Shown: positions 13,271 through 27,500, counted from the stretch's first letter. The stretch is DNA of 64,000 nucleotides from Coprinopsis marcescibilis (GCA_004369085.1 ML210265.1:28444-92443), one strand, 5' to 3'. Made by a program: numbers and translations. Notes: generated from the letters alone by a model not told the origin.

Positions 13271-14184
13271 TTCAAGGATCTCGATTTAATATCTCAACTC
13301 AACTTCCTCCGGTGGGAGTGGAGGGTGAGTGTGGTGTTGGATCACACGGCTGAATAGCCGGTGTACACGCGAGTGTTATGTACCAGTTAATATATTGTAC
13401 TCAATTACTTACTTACTTACATTTGTATGATATAAATATGAAAATGGAGCTGCAAGCGTAAAGCCAAGCCAAGCCTCGCACCGGTGCCCCCGATGTCTCC
13501 GTCTCGCCTTTTGGGGTAGTTCACGCCAAGGTTGTCTGGCGTCTAAGACGACGCCCGACTGATTGGATTATTCATTCATTCACCCATCATCGGCATTATG
13601 GCGACTGTGAATAATCAACAGCGCTGAGCATAGCTTTGTCCATGTACATAACTTGCGGTATGCCACCCCCGCCCGTACATACACCGGCCGGCAGCAAGCT
13701 GCGAGGTGCCGACATCCAGCGCCAAATGTTCAAGCGCTCAAGCTCGCCGGTCTATCCTTACGATTGAATACACGGCTTTAACCGCTTCCGGCACCGGGGG
13801 CTCGTTCACCATTATAACCGTAGCCGCACTGGCGGATCCTTCAAGTTCCTCGACATTCAGGCATCACCTCCATCACCCCGAGTCCCTACATAGCCGCCCG
13901 CCATCAGCTCCGAGACCGACTTTGTGTGCACAGAGTCGCACTTGCCGGTCAAGGTAAAACTGAGGTTAGGGAGGTTGAATTCAACGGACGTACGATGGAA
14001 GACTGTGTCGGCGATACACAGAAAACACTAGACGCACACAGACGAGCTGATATGAACAATGTCTATACGGGTGATGGTCGTGGTTACAGTATAAGGTAGA
14101 ATACCTAGTCTACTGATCGGACGCGTGCATATAAGTGTCATCCTTACATACGAGCATGTAGTATATACACCAGGCGTGCGTTTG

Positions 14185-14211
14185 TATAGTATAGTATGGT
14201 ATGGTATGGTA
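14185..14211. repeat. TATAG/TATGG pentanucleotide repeat
   Basis: Consecutive TATAG units pass into TATGG units over about 27 bases. It is a noncoding simple repeat with no associated gene. Confidence 0.85.
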
Positions 14212-16571
14212 CCGCCGTTGGATCTGGATGAAGGTAGAGCTTCGGTGGGTTCGAAGATGCTTCGCGGGAGAACTCTGAATCTTTGATCAGTCGAGTACGT
14301 GAAATCGTAGGCGATGCATATCAATGGATGAGTTCGCAGAGATGCCGATGGGTCGGAGAAACGGAAGGAGGGGTACTGATGCTTTAGATTCTGCATTGCC
14401 TAGAATTGGGGGACTCGTTGAGAGGCTTTAGCGTTTAACAGAAACCTGCGAACGTCCGGCTTAAAGGTCTATGTGACCATCTACCACTGGACAGTGCCTT
14501 AAGACGTATATCGATCACTGAACGCATGATAGAAGCATTGAGAGGTGCAGAAGGTCTTGGCTCTGTTCAAGCTGCATCTGAAAATAAGACGAGCAAGTTG
14601 AGTCCTGCAGACCAGGCGGAAGTCAAACTCTCCAATCAGGAATATTGATACAAAAGGACAATGAACATGAACTTCTGTACAGGTCACCCCCTTTCCGTCA
14701 GAAGTGGACACGCCGTGCGGACTTGGTCACTTGAAGCTGGCCTTTTCTCCAATCAGCTTTCGCCATCTGGAGTTTCTCCTGCGCAAATATATACGTGGGT
14801 GTGCTTCTTATGTTTTGCCTCGCCATAGAACTGGGAACATTCCCAAGGCAAGGCTGGGAGCTTCCAGGGCTTCGACGATGCTTCGCGGGAGAGCTCATCA
14901 TCATCCATCTCTGTACATCGCAGTCACGGTGTGCGTGTGTAAGCTTGCAATTGATGCGTCGGCTGTCCGTTCGTGAATACCAAGCAAGTTGGACGGGGAT
15001 TAGGTACCGAACGGAGGCGGGGACTCCCTTCCTGTACTGGCGCCGCGGCCACCCTCAGGCTCCGCCGATAATCTCAGCGCTCATCATAGCCGACAACCCG
15101 TCAGAAGTCATACTTGACCACCATCACAGTTCAACCGAGCAAGAAATTCCAAGTACTACATATAGTCGTCGGTTGAGCCCGAGCTTGAAACATGTATGTG
15201 CAATATAGTATGAGCCCAGACACGTACAATAACATGACCAGCGCATAACCAAGCTGTTTGTGCATGACGAGGGCCATTCGGCAGCCTCCATTGCCGCCGC
15301 AAGTATTCCCGCAGATCCTCGGAAGGGGGACGCGAGCTTGCTTCGTTTTCTCATGCTCGTGTTCAGAACTCGTAGAATGAAGCTCGAGGAAGGAGGGAAA
15401 GGCTGCAACTTCCCAGTGGTCGTGTTTGCTTTCTCATGTCCGTGTCATATGTCGCGGAGTGGAGAATGAGGAAGGAGGGGTAGGAAGATGAAATATGTGG
15501 AGGAGGGGGAGGAGGAAAAAGGAAAAAGAAGAAGAAGGACTTGACCCTGAGGACAGGCAAAGACAAAAAGAAGATGGAGAAGGAAAAGGAAGGCTTGACT
15601 GGGAAGCGAGACGGTGAACTCTAGGTATACGTAAACGTGCGAGTTAGTTGAGCGTCGACTCTCGAGTGCTGGTCTTTCGTTCCCATGGATGATTGGATGG
15701 GATCCCCGGGGTTCCTGTTGCGGTAATGAAGATGATGATAAGAATCAAGATGATCATTGGGCGATTCGAATGAACGTTGACCAAGTACCTATGTGGACTC
15801 GGGAAAGCTCCAACAAAAGACGGATTAAGCGCTCACGCCAACCCGAGCTGCTTGAGGATCAATCGAGTAGTAGACAGTGGTATTTATATGCCAAGAATCA
15901 CTGCTGCGCGTCACTGAGGAGAACAGGTGTACTTGGACACCCGGGGCTAAAAGGACATGAACATTCGCGGCATTCTGCTCCGCACATCCGATCAGAAGCG
16001 TGGGCGCGACGGCGTTCTCAAGTCAACGGAGAGGTACTACTACTACAAGTTGATGGAATGATAAGATGTGTGCGTGTATGGTTATCAAATCGGGAAAAAG
16101 GTAGAGCTAATTTACCCGTGGATTATCTCGCACATCGCCGTTGGGAATGCAATTTGGTATGCTAGGAAACAGATGGACTGCATAGAAGGAGAATGTATCC
16201 AGTGGGGCTGTGACGTGGATTGTGGATTCGAGTCGCAGCAAGATCGGCAGACGACGGCCGTTGGTGGTGGACGGAGACGGCTAGATCGAAAGCCGAAAAG
16301 AAGTGTTGATTCCGACAAGACTCGAGGACGGCGATCTGGTGTTTGGCTGACGATGGACCAGGAACCTGGACCGGGGCGAGGAGGAGACGCAAGATGTGAT
16401 CCCCGATCAGCAGCTGAGATGTGGGAAACGAGCTAACCCCGTGGGGAACCACTTTGTTAATTTCCGCCCTGTTGGTTGCTCGGCGTTTGCCTTTGGAGAG
16501 ATGAAGCAGCAACTTATTTATAACGAGGGGATTATAAGCTCGGACCGACTCTCTCTCTCTCTCCCCAAACG

Positions 16572-19500
16572 ATGGACAGTCTGCCTCTGCCACTCCTTGA
16601 GGAAATCGCATTCCACCTCGTCACAGGAGAGCCCGCCGACCTGCTCCGGAGTCTGGGCTACCTCCCGCCGTTGTTGCGCCTCAGCAAGTCTGTCTCCGCC
16701 CGTCTCTCGCCGTCCTCCGCCACAAATCTCTATGCCCGCCTATGCCGCTTCTTCCTCGACACCGCCGCCGTCAGCCGCCGCTGGTGGTCCACCGCACGCG
16801 AGCCGGCGACAGGCGGGCCAACGCGCAGCGCATACACGGCGCACCTCATGAACGTCTGCCGCACCCTCCGCTTCTACAAGACCCTCGCCCGCCAGATGGG
16901 CAGGACGACGGCCAGCACGGACGACCGGGAGCGCATTCAGCGTCTCTTTGGCGACCCCGCCCTCCCCGACCACCTCATGACCACCTACCTCCTGCTGCTC
17001 GAGAACGACGGCAGGAATCTCCGCGTGCTGCAGGACGTCCAGGCGTATACCTGGGTTAGGTTTCTGGTGCTCAAGCGCCTGTGGGAGGGCAGAGAGTACA
17101 ACGACGGATGGCCAGTCGAGAACGTGCTCAACACACTCAGCCTCTGGGTGCTCTGGATGCTCACCACCGACGACGAGCTGCGGCAGGAAACAGACGGAAA
17201 CCGCGAGATGCTCGTTAATCTCGTTCTGCCCTTTGCGACCGTTCCTTATCGTGTATGTGTCTTGTACCGTTTTGTATTACCACCACTGATCGCAGCAAAA
17301 TCTAGTATGCAACTGCCTATGCGCCTCCAACCCATTTCACGCTTCCCCTGCCCAATGTGCCGATATACCAGACCCCTGTCTCACTTGGTACCGCGCACGG
17401 GCCATTCCCGGTGTACTACTCGCAGCCCTTTCTCGAGTCCAACATTGTCGCCGCGCCCAAGCACATTCCAACCCGCGCGGACCGTGCGCCGACAGCCACA
17501 ACCTTTGACCGCATCCCGCCCCGCCGCCCCCCGCCAACCCCTATCAACACCCACCGCCACCCCAGCCAAGGCGTCCGAGTATTCTGGTACTCGTCCCCAG
17601 CCCTCTTCCAACGCGACCTCGACCGCAACGGCCCGACCTACGAAAGCCCCTACGCACCACTTACAGTCTATCCCCCACCACTCAGCGCACCCGCCAAGCT
17701 CCTCTTCCTCTCCAGACGCGAGCTCACCAGCTGGCCGATCCCCAATGGCATCCCCGTCCGCAGGCCTGCTGCTGGTGAACCGGGCGAGTGGAGGCACAGT
17801 GGCCCGACCCGCGCTGACCTCGTCGAGATTGCCGGCTGGAAGATTGCCAAAGTGCGAGGGACGACGGCGGGCGACGTGAATCTGAACACGGCCACCTCGC
17901 GCGACTATGAGACGGAGTGGCATAGGATTCTGCAGTGCGGCGACATTCGGGGTGAAGAAGAAGAGGAGGACCGGCTGCCCACTGCGCATCTCTGGCGCAA
18001 GTGGAGCCTTGGAAGGGTATATGAACGAGGGATGTTGACGGGTCTGTGGCAGGGGTATTTCTACGTGAGTCTTTCATTGTTCTCTTGCCCTGTCCAAGCT
18101 GACACCGGGCTCTACATAGATGCCAGACGAACCCGCCCTGCTCTCCATCGCGCGCAATAGGGGTATGGCGAGCAATTTCGGCGAGGTGAACATGGTGCTG
18201 GCGACGCGGCCCTTGTTTGTGAGGTTGGAGGAGCACGGGTATGTGCGTGGGCCGGGGCTGGTAGAGGCTGCGGCTGCGGGCTCGCTCGAGGGGTTGGTGA
18301 AAAGGAGCACTGCGAGGGGGATGAAAAAGTGGAAAGCGAACGCCAAGGGCAAGCGCACCAAACGCGGGTACAGGCTTTACCTTGCGCCCCGGGACAGTGA
18401 GTATCATGCGCAGAGCCAGAGCGACGAGGAAAGTGTGCAAGGAAGCATGGACCTGGACCTCGACGAGATTTTCACCGCCCACGAGCTCGAGTCGGATTTG
18501 GATTCAGGTTCACAATCAGAGGTGGAGGGTTCATCTATGGACTCGGATTCAGAGTCGGCGTATTCCGTCCCCCGTCCCTCGAGCGAGGAACAGAGAAAGC
18601 GGGAGGAGGCGGTACGCAAGCGGAGGTGGGTCTTGAAGGAGGTTGAGAGGTGGAGGCTTGGTGCTTCGAGTGGAAAGGCCGGTGGGGATCTGGATGCGGC
18701 GGGTCTGTGGGAACGCAGGCCTGTGCCTGTTGCGCGTGCCAACACGAGTTTGAGAACGTTTGAAGAAGTTGAGGAGGAGGAGGTTGAGGAGAGTGGGAGT
18801 AGTGTTGGGGATGATGGGGATGGTGGGTGGATGGGAGAGGGGGAAGGGGAAGATACGGCCATGGCTGGGACACCTACACCGACAGGTCCACCCCTCACAG
18901 CCAAGTGGCCGTTTGGAGAGGACGAGCTGGTGCGGCTCACTAATGAGTTTATACACGATTCTCCGGACCCCGCTTCCACATCCACGCACAAGCAAAATCA
19001 AAAGCTCGACCCCGGTAGAAAGATGAAGGCGAAGGCGAAGAGGAGGATGACGACGCGGTTGGTCACTGTGCGCAGGCAGAGGGAAAGTTTCTTGGATGAT
19101 AATATGAACAATGCGTGGTTCCCTGGTGTACCCGGCAGCCTTGTCTGGGATAAAGTTGGGCAGAGGATTGGGGCGGCCAAGGAGGGCGGGGTGGGTGAGG
19201 ATGTGTTGGGCGATGGGAGTTGGGAGGATAGGTATCTGCGTGCTCAGCGGCTTTTGCTCGGTACTGTGAATGGGAATCAAGAGCACGAGCAAGAGCAGCA
19301 CGAGTTGAAACAGGAAAAGGAAGAGGAGGAACGACAGCCGTTGGACGCGGTCAAGTTTAGGATTGTGGACGTGCCGAGACAGACCGAGGTGGATGCGACG
19401 ATCCGGAATATGAGGGTGAATGCGGGTGTGGTTGTTGATCCTGCGTTTGCGAATTGGAGTAATTGTGGGGAGAGTGAGGTTATGAGGGGTGTGTTTGGGG

Positions 19501-20705
19501 AAGGGAACAGGGGGGAGTGGGTGTATGAGACTTTTGGGGTTGGGGTTGGTGAAGATCCGGATGAAGGTGGGGCAAAAGGTGTTGGGGGTAGGGAAAGCGT
19601 CCATGAGAGGATGGAAAAGGCGCGGGAGAGGGGTGCGGTTGTGAGGGGTGTGCGAGCCAAGGATCGACATGAACATGACCATGGGGAAGGAGAGTACGAA
19701 CCGGAGATTTATAGTTACCTACATCCGGGCTGTTTGCAGTGTCGTGAGCGGGAACGGGTGGTTCGGGATGCAAAGGTTGTTGAGAAGGCGTTGGAGCTAC
19801 TTGGGAGGGAGAGGCGGAGGAGGGTGCGGAGGCAGAGGGTGCGTCGGGAGAGGAGGGAACGTGAACGTGGGAAGGAGAAGATGGGTGGTAGGAGTGGGAG
19901 TGGAGAATCGGATGGACGGGTACGTGAACCGGTCCAGTCGCAGGTCCAGACCCAGGTCTTGAACCGTGACCCTCTGAACCCTCTCGCGCATTTGGCGCCT
20001 GAGCAGAGGAAGAAGATGGATGAAGAGGCGGAGAGGTATTTTGCGAGCATTGGGATGGGTGCAGAGTTTGTGGCGATGAAAGCTCGAGAGGCGACTTGGG
20101 CTTCGCGTTCGGATGATGGGGAGGGGGATGAGGAACGAGAGAGGAGGGAGGTTGTAGAGTTGAATTTTGGACGGGGGAGTGGGGCTGGGATTGGTGTTGG
20201 AGGGGCCCCGTCTGATGGTGGATATGGGGATGATGATGATGATGAGAGTATGTGGGACGATGAGGAGGAAGATGATGAAGAGGACGATGCGGATGCGGAT
20301 GGGTGTTACACCCCGCCCAGTCTCGCCTCGCACTCGTTTAGGCCCTGTACCGACGGCGTCGAGGACGTGATCGTCACCGGCCTGACCGACCTCTCGCACT
20401 CGCTCGCCTGGGGTCCGTATGTCTTTTACGGCCGCGTGCGGCCCTGGGACGGGCTTGTTGGCCTGCTGCGCATGAGCGTCGCGGTGCCTCCGCCGCGGGA
20501 TGGCGAGGTTGATTATAGCTTCACGCGCCATGTGAGGGCGCATGATGCGGGTGGGCGGGTTGCTGAGCGGGGGCTGGACAAGATGTTCTTTTATGGGTAT
20601 GTGCATGCTGGGAGGAGCATTGTGGGGAATTGGAGGTATGTGGGTGTGGATGCGTGGGCGCCGACTATGGAGAGCAGTTTTGTGGTTAGCAAGAGGGAGG
20701 AGTAG
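16572..20705 (+). CDS. Large F-box-like protein with long acidic/basic insert
   Basis: Exons 16572-17252, 17306-18064 and 18120-20705; introns of 53 and 55 bases keep frame and give 1341 residues. The N-terminus (MDSLPLPLLEEIAFHLV) has the Leu-Pro..Leu/Ile spacing of an F-box-like helix, which in SCF ubiquitin ligases binds Skp1. The middle, about residues 560-1200, is highly charged and repetitive, with Glu/Asp runs and Arg-rich stretches, and looks disordered. The last ~120 residues form an ordered block with VIVTGLTD, FYGRVRPWDGLVGLLR and FFYGYVHAGRSIVGNWR. I recall this block from C-termini of uncharacterised agaricomycete F-box proteins. Length is far above a typical 400-700-residue F-box protein. 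The start is the first Met after the TATTTATAA element. The substrate is unknown. Confidence 0.75.
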
Positions 20706-23700
20706 GGGGATGTGTGGGTTTAGAGTGTTGTTGCCCTGTTGCTGGCTTTCGTGGTTTCGGCTTCTGTATATCTATGCATTTTCGGTTTCGGTTTTGGCGA
20801 GTCATCGACGTCTTTCAATTTCAATTTCGTGGCTTGGTTTCTATCTCTATCTATCTCTTCAGTCTCTCTCTCTCTCCACTCCCCATACACGCATCTGCTA
20901 CCTACGACCATCACCGACATATGTACACAACCCAACGCACTATATCTTGTTGCCTCGGCTTCTTTTTGCATATTCTTTTTATCTCGTTCTCGATTTCGAT
21001 TCCCAATTCTCTCGATTCATTCATCGCCATGTTGTATTACCCGCATCTTATCCATATATCAATATACTACTACCAGTTATTACTACTTACTATTACTCTT
21101 TCTTCTTCTTGCCCGTCCGTTATCCCTAGCCTACATATCCTCACTCGAAACTCGGACTCGTACATTCCCTCTCCCTCCCTCGCATATACATACGACAAGA
21201 TCATACGACAACTTATGTACCCCACCAAGTGTATTTATACAATTTATACAACCCTATCTGCTTTTTGGAATGATGATGATAACGATTCGATACGTTAATG
21301 TTAATGTTAGACGACGGGTCTATTTGTCGAGTTCGCCTTGAACTGTCCAAGTTGCTGACGTTCGTAATCTTTGTCAACCGCTCCACACACGTTTTGTTTT
21401 CGCCAGCTCGGGAGGGTTATAGCGTTATACATGGAGGATCTGGTGGGAAGCATGCATGAATACATACATACAGCAGCAGCAGTTCTAAATCCAGATATCC
21501 AGATTCAAGTTAGACTATGTACAATTAAGAAATCAATAGGGCGACAACTCTATGAGATCCCTGAAACCCTGATCCACAATCACATTCAATTATCACAACC
21601 ACAATAGCAAAAACAACCCCCGCGCTGAGCCCTGCAAGAGCTAGCTCTTAGAGCCTGCCTTTCCGGGAACGGCGAACTAAACAACCAAAGACTATTCATT
21701 CATTACGCCGTCCAAACCAAGAATGTACTGTGACGTACACCCCCGCAGCACAGCACAGCACCACAACCGGCGGGCAGCTTGACAAAGTTGTATTGAATCG
21801 CAAGATGTGATTCACTTGTTCGCAGATTCGGATATTGCCAGATTGCGCTAGATGATTAAGGAGGTGGTGAGTGAATGTGCCGTGCCGTTCAGTGCTGCTG
21901 CAACTCGCACGCCATTCACGTTTGGGGGGAACTGTTGGTGGACATGTGCGTGCCAAAAGTGGGGATCGGGACGTCCAAGGACGACAACTGCGGTTGGGAT
22001 GTTGCTGCAGCACACGCGATGTGCACTGTCAATGGCGAATTGGCATGACAGTTCCCCGGCAATGGTCCCGAGCCCTTGCCAACGACCCCTTCCGAATCAG
22101 CAGTACGTACGATCCAGCTCCCTGCCTTCACAGTTCAGGGGTGCACCACTGCCAATTATGTCGTCGTGGTAAACTGTTCAAATGGGATCCCACCGCCAAA
22201 CCTGTCACCGCTTCGTTGCTTCGTATGCATCTATTAGTCACAAGTCAAACAGGTCGGCCAGGAGCTCACAATTCCAATTGGCTAGCGCAAGGACGGCTCT
22301 CCGAAGTCCGTTTCTGACCTCAGTTTGCTAGGGAAGCCAACCCCCACGCCAGGTCGCCGTAGCGCCGCTCGTGGCTACCTGGTCAAGTGACAGTCAGCTG
22401 CTACGTAGGCACTTACCGCTGGGATAACTCACGATCCCACCACAAGCTACGCACAACGGCGTATCTTTGAACGGATACATTGAACCAAGCGAACGGAGCC
22501 TCGCGCGCTATCACTAGCTCCCCCTGCGTAACACACACCTTGGATCTCCCTGCAACGCCGCGTTACTTGTGTACTGACTGTGGCGCCACAACGCCACATC
22601 TTGCCCCTGTGTGAACAAGTATGTCGCCCACCGTCCAAACAAGAGTCTGGAACTCGTGACACAAGCATTAACGGCGTCTGAATCAGAAAAGTGGTACGTG
22701 AGCGTCCAGAAACGATCGCAATTCAATACGGGTACGTACATACCAGCATTCGACGAAGAACAGCTGCTCCAATCTTGTTCACAAACACCCAATACCCGCG
22801 CTGGCATTATTCACCAACTCCGTCAATATACTCGCACAAAACGGGAATCTGTGTAAACCCGGCAAAGCAGATGAGCCAGCAATAGACTAGATTTTGCCAC
22901 CGCAGGATGCCACCCCTCCCTGAAGGTTCCAAGTCCCCGTTTGAAACCAGAGAAGGAAGAAGCTAACCATAGCCCCCGCGTTTTAAGCTCGACAAAAGAA
23001 TCGCTGTGGCAAGTCAAGCCTCAAGGAGACAGTGGGTCCATTATTAGCGTTGAAAGGCACGCTTGGGACGGCCTCGGCGAAAAGGAAAAGGGAAGAGAAG
23101 GGATACCAGGGTGCTGGTAGTGAAACAACCGGCCGGCCATTGCTCCAGTCTTACGAAGACGGAGAGAAGCATGACCTGCCTCGTTGCTGAGAGTTTTAGA
23201 AGAATCGGCGCAGAAGCCACATCTGGACCTGGGGCGGGGATTCAAAACGCGGGATTGTCTTTGGTTAACGTTACCCCTTGATGATCGTATAGCGGCAACT
23301 TGGGACGATAAGGGCCCACCTTGCTTGGCAGAAGCTCCAAAAGAAACGGCGGCGTGCTCAACGCCCGAGATCGCCTTTAACTTCCCTACGGCTTGTACCG
23401 AGAGCATTTGCACCATTTACTACGGTTAGGCTTAGAAGATTGCTACCAGCGGATGAGAAAAGGGGGACTAACTTTATCTGAGTCGTGACAGGAACACGTA
23501 ACCTCGAAAATGTTTCAAGCTAACAATACCTCACATTCTCACCCAAAGAACCCTCGTTTCTGGAGAAAAGTTTTTTTGTAATTCGCCTATGGGTCTTCGG
23601 CAGTCCTTGTAAAAGCGCCTGGGCAAGGTTTGATGAGACCTTGCCAACTTTAAAACAATGAGAGGAATTGACATACCTGGTCTAGGGCGCCCTTCTCTTT

Positions 23701-24522
23701 GGGAATACTGTGGAGGCAATTGAATGAGCTTAAATGACTTTGGGTGGGATTAAGATTTTGTCTGAAGACCTGGAAGGGAACAGGCGGCGACCGAAACTGC
23801 GTATCGAACGGCATTCGGTCCTGACATGCCTTTTTGGTCACCGTTGCGGGAACGAGGCCACTTTCCGCCGCAATTGGGCCGAACCCGCATTTCGTGCTAG
23901 TCCATAATGTCATACCAAATTATTGCAGGCAGCTTACTGGGGTTGTGTGCAGTTGTGCGAGTTGTAGAAGTGGCGAACACGGTCGGCGCTTTGCGAGAGC
24001 AACGTAGATCTACTGTTAGCGAACTCCATGGGTTAAGCAGAAATCTGGCAAGCCAATTCGGTTCTTGTCGAGGCAAAAGGCCTACTAGCACTTGTATCTC
24101 GATCAGTGTTTGAGAACATGCACAGCTACGACTCCTTGGTCTGGCCTTTTGCTGCCAGTGCCAGTGTGGATCTTGATAAATTGGCAGGACCGCGATAACC
24201 AGCCTGCAGCTGCGGAAGGAGATCTTCTGATGTTCGAGAGCGTACAACTCAATGAAAACGAGGCACCTCAGATCTCATCCAAGCCGACCTGTGTCCACTG
24301 GCATAAGATAATACGTATTAGCATTTTTTCAGCAATATCACGAAATGGATATATACTTACCAATAAGGTAGGAACGGAAGGCGAACGATCATCCACTTGA
24401 AAACCAGGAACGAAAAGTACCGCTCGAACGGAGCTGCTAAACCAGATAAGGCGACAGGAGTTTGAAAATGCGGGATATATGTGAACGTTCTAAGTACAGA
24501 AGCCTTTCCAAGAAAAATCCAA
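20706..24522. other. Intergenic interval, no supported gene
   Basis: About 20706-21300 is pyrimidine-rich with long CT runs and probably includes the 3' untranslated region of the F-box-like gene. From about 21300 to 24522 open frames are short and without recognisable domains on either strand. I saw no terminal inverted repeats or tRNA here. Confidence 0.5.
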
Positions 24523-27500
24523 TTATACAGTAAGCGGCTTCGCTTCCTTTTGAGCTACCCACCGAGGAGGATTTAGTCAAGATGAAACACAACAAAGAGG
24601 CAATACACATACCCATTGTAATGCGATCGCCCAGCGACAGAGCTATACCCTGTGTCTTGGCACGAATGCGGACATGTCCAGTCACAGTTCCCAGCTCGGT
24701 ACGCTCCACGCTCAGATTCGCCAAAGCATCCTCACCTGGCAGGTCGAATTGTATGTCAGTGTTGTTAAAATAGAGAAACGGTAATGAACAACGCACCAAA
24801 CAGACTGCGTGCATACATGTTGGCAGAAAGGAAATCGCAGTCGCCTGATGTGGCACCTTCAGGGGTCAGACACGACATGTTGGTAACCTTCATGACGTGG
24901 TTTAGGTATTCTCGGGGATCGCTAAGCACAACCACTCAGCAACTGTCCAAAAGCGCAAATTACAAGAAAGACGCTTACGATATAGGCGAGTTGACGTTAA
25001 CCCTATTCTCCCACTCGAACTCGGTCCACATGCTTCTGAACTAAAAGTTTTGTCTTTATCAGTTTCGGGTAGAATATATGCGCTGGGAAAGCACAGTACT
25101 CACTTGGGCCTCATTGCAATAGGCAGGTTTGATGTAATCCATAATATCGATATGGATATCATTCAAGATCACACACGATTCGCCCATATTCGGTCCTTCC
25201 CAAAGGATGCTACCAAAGATAACACCAGTCTCAGTCGACGAGACCTTGATAGTTGCCTTGATACTCTGGAATCCATGGGGTGCGATGGTGAAGACAGATG
25301 GACGCTCTACGATCTTAAGGTCCCCAAGGGTCGCAAAGTCGATGCAGAGGTTCTGCAGGGTGTTCGGCGTTTGGTTGACAAGAAGGACGTCTAGATGGGA
25401 AGAGTGTCAACATCAACTGTGCGGAAATTGGTAAGCGAGGCAGGCTCACCCAAGAGGATATCAAAGCCGTGCATCTTGACAAAGGCTTCAGCATAGATGG
25501 GATCGGAGAAGCCAGTAAGCTGCGAGATCCTACTCAGGTTAGACATGAAGTCTTCCTGTGTCTCTGCGGAACCCGTCGCTTTGCTGACATCCTCATCATA
25601 CTACCAACAGGATTAGCAACAATCGACATGGCAAGACAATCGACATACATCAATACCATCATCAGCAACCCGTTTGGAGAACTGTCTGAACGAGAGCAAA
25701 TCGTCTACTTGCACCAGAACCTTCTTGGTCGTTTCTTTCTCTTTCTTCTCTGCAGCGCGTTTCTATTCAATTTCCAAGATTTAATGAATTTAAAGTGAAT
25801 ACGGATGTAAGGGAAGCAAACAAATACCTCTTGAGCAGTCAACATCTTCGTAAATGCGGCTTGGGTATCGTCCAAGAATGCTTCGTGGGCATCCTTGCTG
25901 GTATTCAGCTCGCTCAACGTTTGGATGCAGTTCATGATACGCTCGTTGGAATCTTCGTCAATCTGAACTGTCACAAACTTGGATTGACCAACTCGAATGA
26001 TAGAGGTCATGATGAGCATCGCCTATCATGACGAGTCAGGGATTACAGCTAAACAAAGAAGCATTAAATGAAGACCAACCTCAGCACGAAGGATGTTCGA
26101 AATCGCCACATCCTTTGAAACGTCCGCAAATCTCAATATCAGTTTGGTCAACGCAGACGCCAAAACAGTGCCTGTGAAGAAATCTCCACCAAGGATGAGA
26201 GCTACGGAAGGGCAGTCAGCACCTCTTTCGCTCTGGACTGTCAAGAGACAGGGACTTACTTCGTAAAGGCGGTTTAGATGCAGCCTTGACAGCCTCCAAC
26301 CTCGCATTGGCAGACGAGGTCGAAAACGCAGTCTCCGTGGCATAGGTTCCATCAGCCAATACCCTTGGCTTCGTCGACACGGCCCTTTCCTTCTCCTTCT
26401 CCTTATCCTCGCCCTCCTCACCGGCTGGGCCACTCGCCTCGTCCAACAGCTTCTGCTCGCTGGCCAAAATGGGTATCTCACCCAACACTTTCCTCACCTC
26501 GCGCATAGCCTCCTGGATGTTATCCACACCCTCCGTGTACTCTCCTATAATCCAGAGCACGCCTCGGAAGACCTTTCCAGACTTGACCTCGGGGAGGGTG
26601 CTGATGAGCTTGGAAGTAATGGCGGAGCGCAGGTGGGGGAACTTTTCGACGACTTCACGCACGAATGAGACGACGTCGAGTGCGCTGGGGTTGTTTGAGT
26701 CGCCGAGGAAGTCCATGAGGGCGTGGACGACGCTGGCTGCAACCTCACTGAATTTGATGGCAGTGATGTGAATAGATTGGATGAGCAGTTGTCGGTATTC
26801 TGGAGACTAAGACACAGGTCCACGTTAGATTTATGTATACGAACGAGGAAGAAAGTGTATGTACCTTCTCCGCATCGGATTCTTGGGTACGCTGTAATTG
26901 CTTTTTGAGGAACAGGACGACATCTTCAACGTTGCGGCTGGAGGTCATGCTCATGACGATGTTGACGGCCTTGCGGCGAACCTCAATATCAGTGCTGTAC
27001 AAGAGAGTCTCTTGTGAGTACGCATCGGGGACAAGAACCAACAAAGAAGAATACACACCTGTGCGACAAGGTCTGCAGTACGTCCATGATCAGCCCATCA
27101 AAGACGTGATCATGTTTAGCATGGAGGCTTTCAAGGCGGTCGAGGACGATGAGCTTGACGTTATTGTCAGACTCCTTGATGACGAGGTTGATGAAGGAGG
27201 ATGCGGCGGCTGAGGTGTCCAATGAGTATATCTTCCATTCAAGCAGGAAACAACGTCTTACCTTTGACTGCGGCAGGGTTCTGTGTGAGGGAGGTCAATG
27301 TCGTTGCGGCCTCGTACTTGACTGCATGTGATGATGCATTCAGAAGTTCAAAGATAGCACGGATGTAGCGGGCCTAAAGCAACATCGTTAGTACTCATGG
27401 CTGACGTTGGATCCGAAGAACAGGTCCTACACGATGTGCGGTTTCACCCTTGCAATCCAACCTAATCACTTCGATGATGCTCATTTGCAACGCCTCGTCC

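Larger units (their letters stand above)
12889..16571. other. Gene-poor interval upstream of the F-box-like gene
   Basis: No gene is supported. The interval contains microsatellites at 13247-13270, 13404-13420 and 14185-14211. A diverged ~30-base repeat containing GATGCTTCGCGGGAGA occurs at 14249-14277 and 14868-14897. A purine-rich tract lies at about 15465-15590. A TATTTATAA sequence at about 16515-16523 lies roughly 50 bases upstream of the next start codon and may belong to its core promoter. Confidence 0.5.

Noticed and set aside
18549..19682. Long minus-strand frame (377 codons) opposite the F-box-like gene
   Set aside because: It mirrors the repetitive charged insert of the plus-strand gene. 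His/Pro-rich low complexity is expected of an antisense shadow.
20860..20890. CT-rich tract as a possible microsatellite or regulatory element
   Set aside because: It sits just after the F-box-like stop codon and is typical of pyrimidine-rich fungal 3' untranslated sequence.
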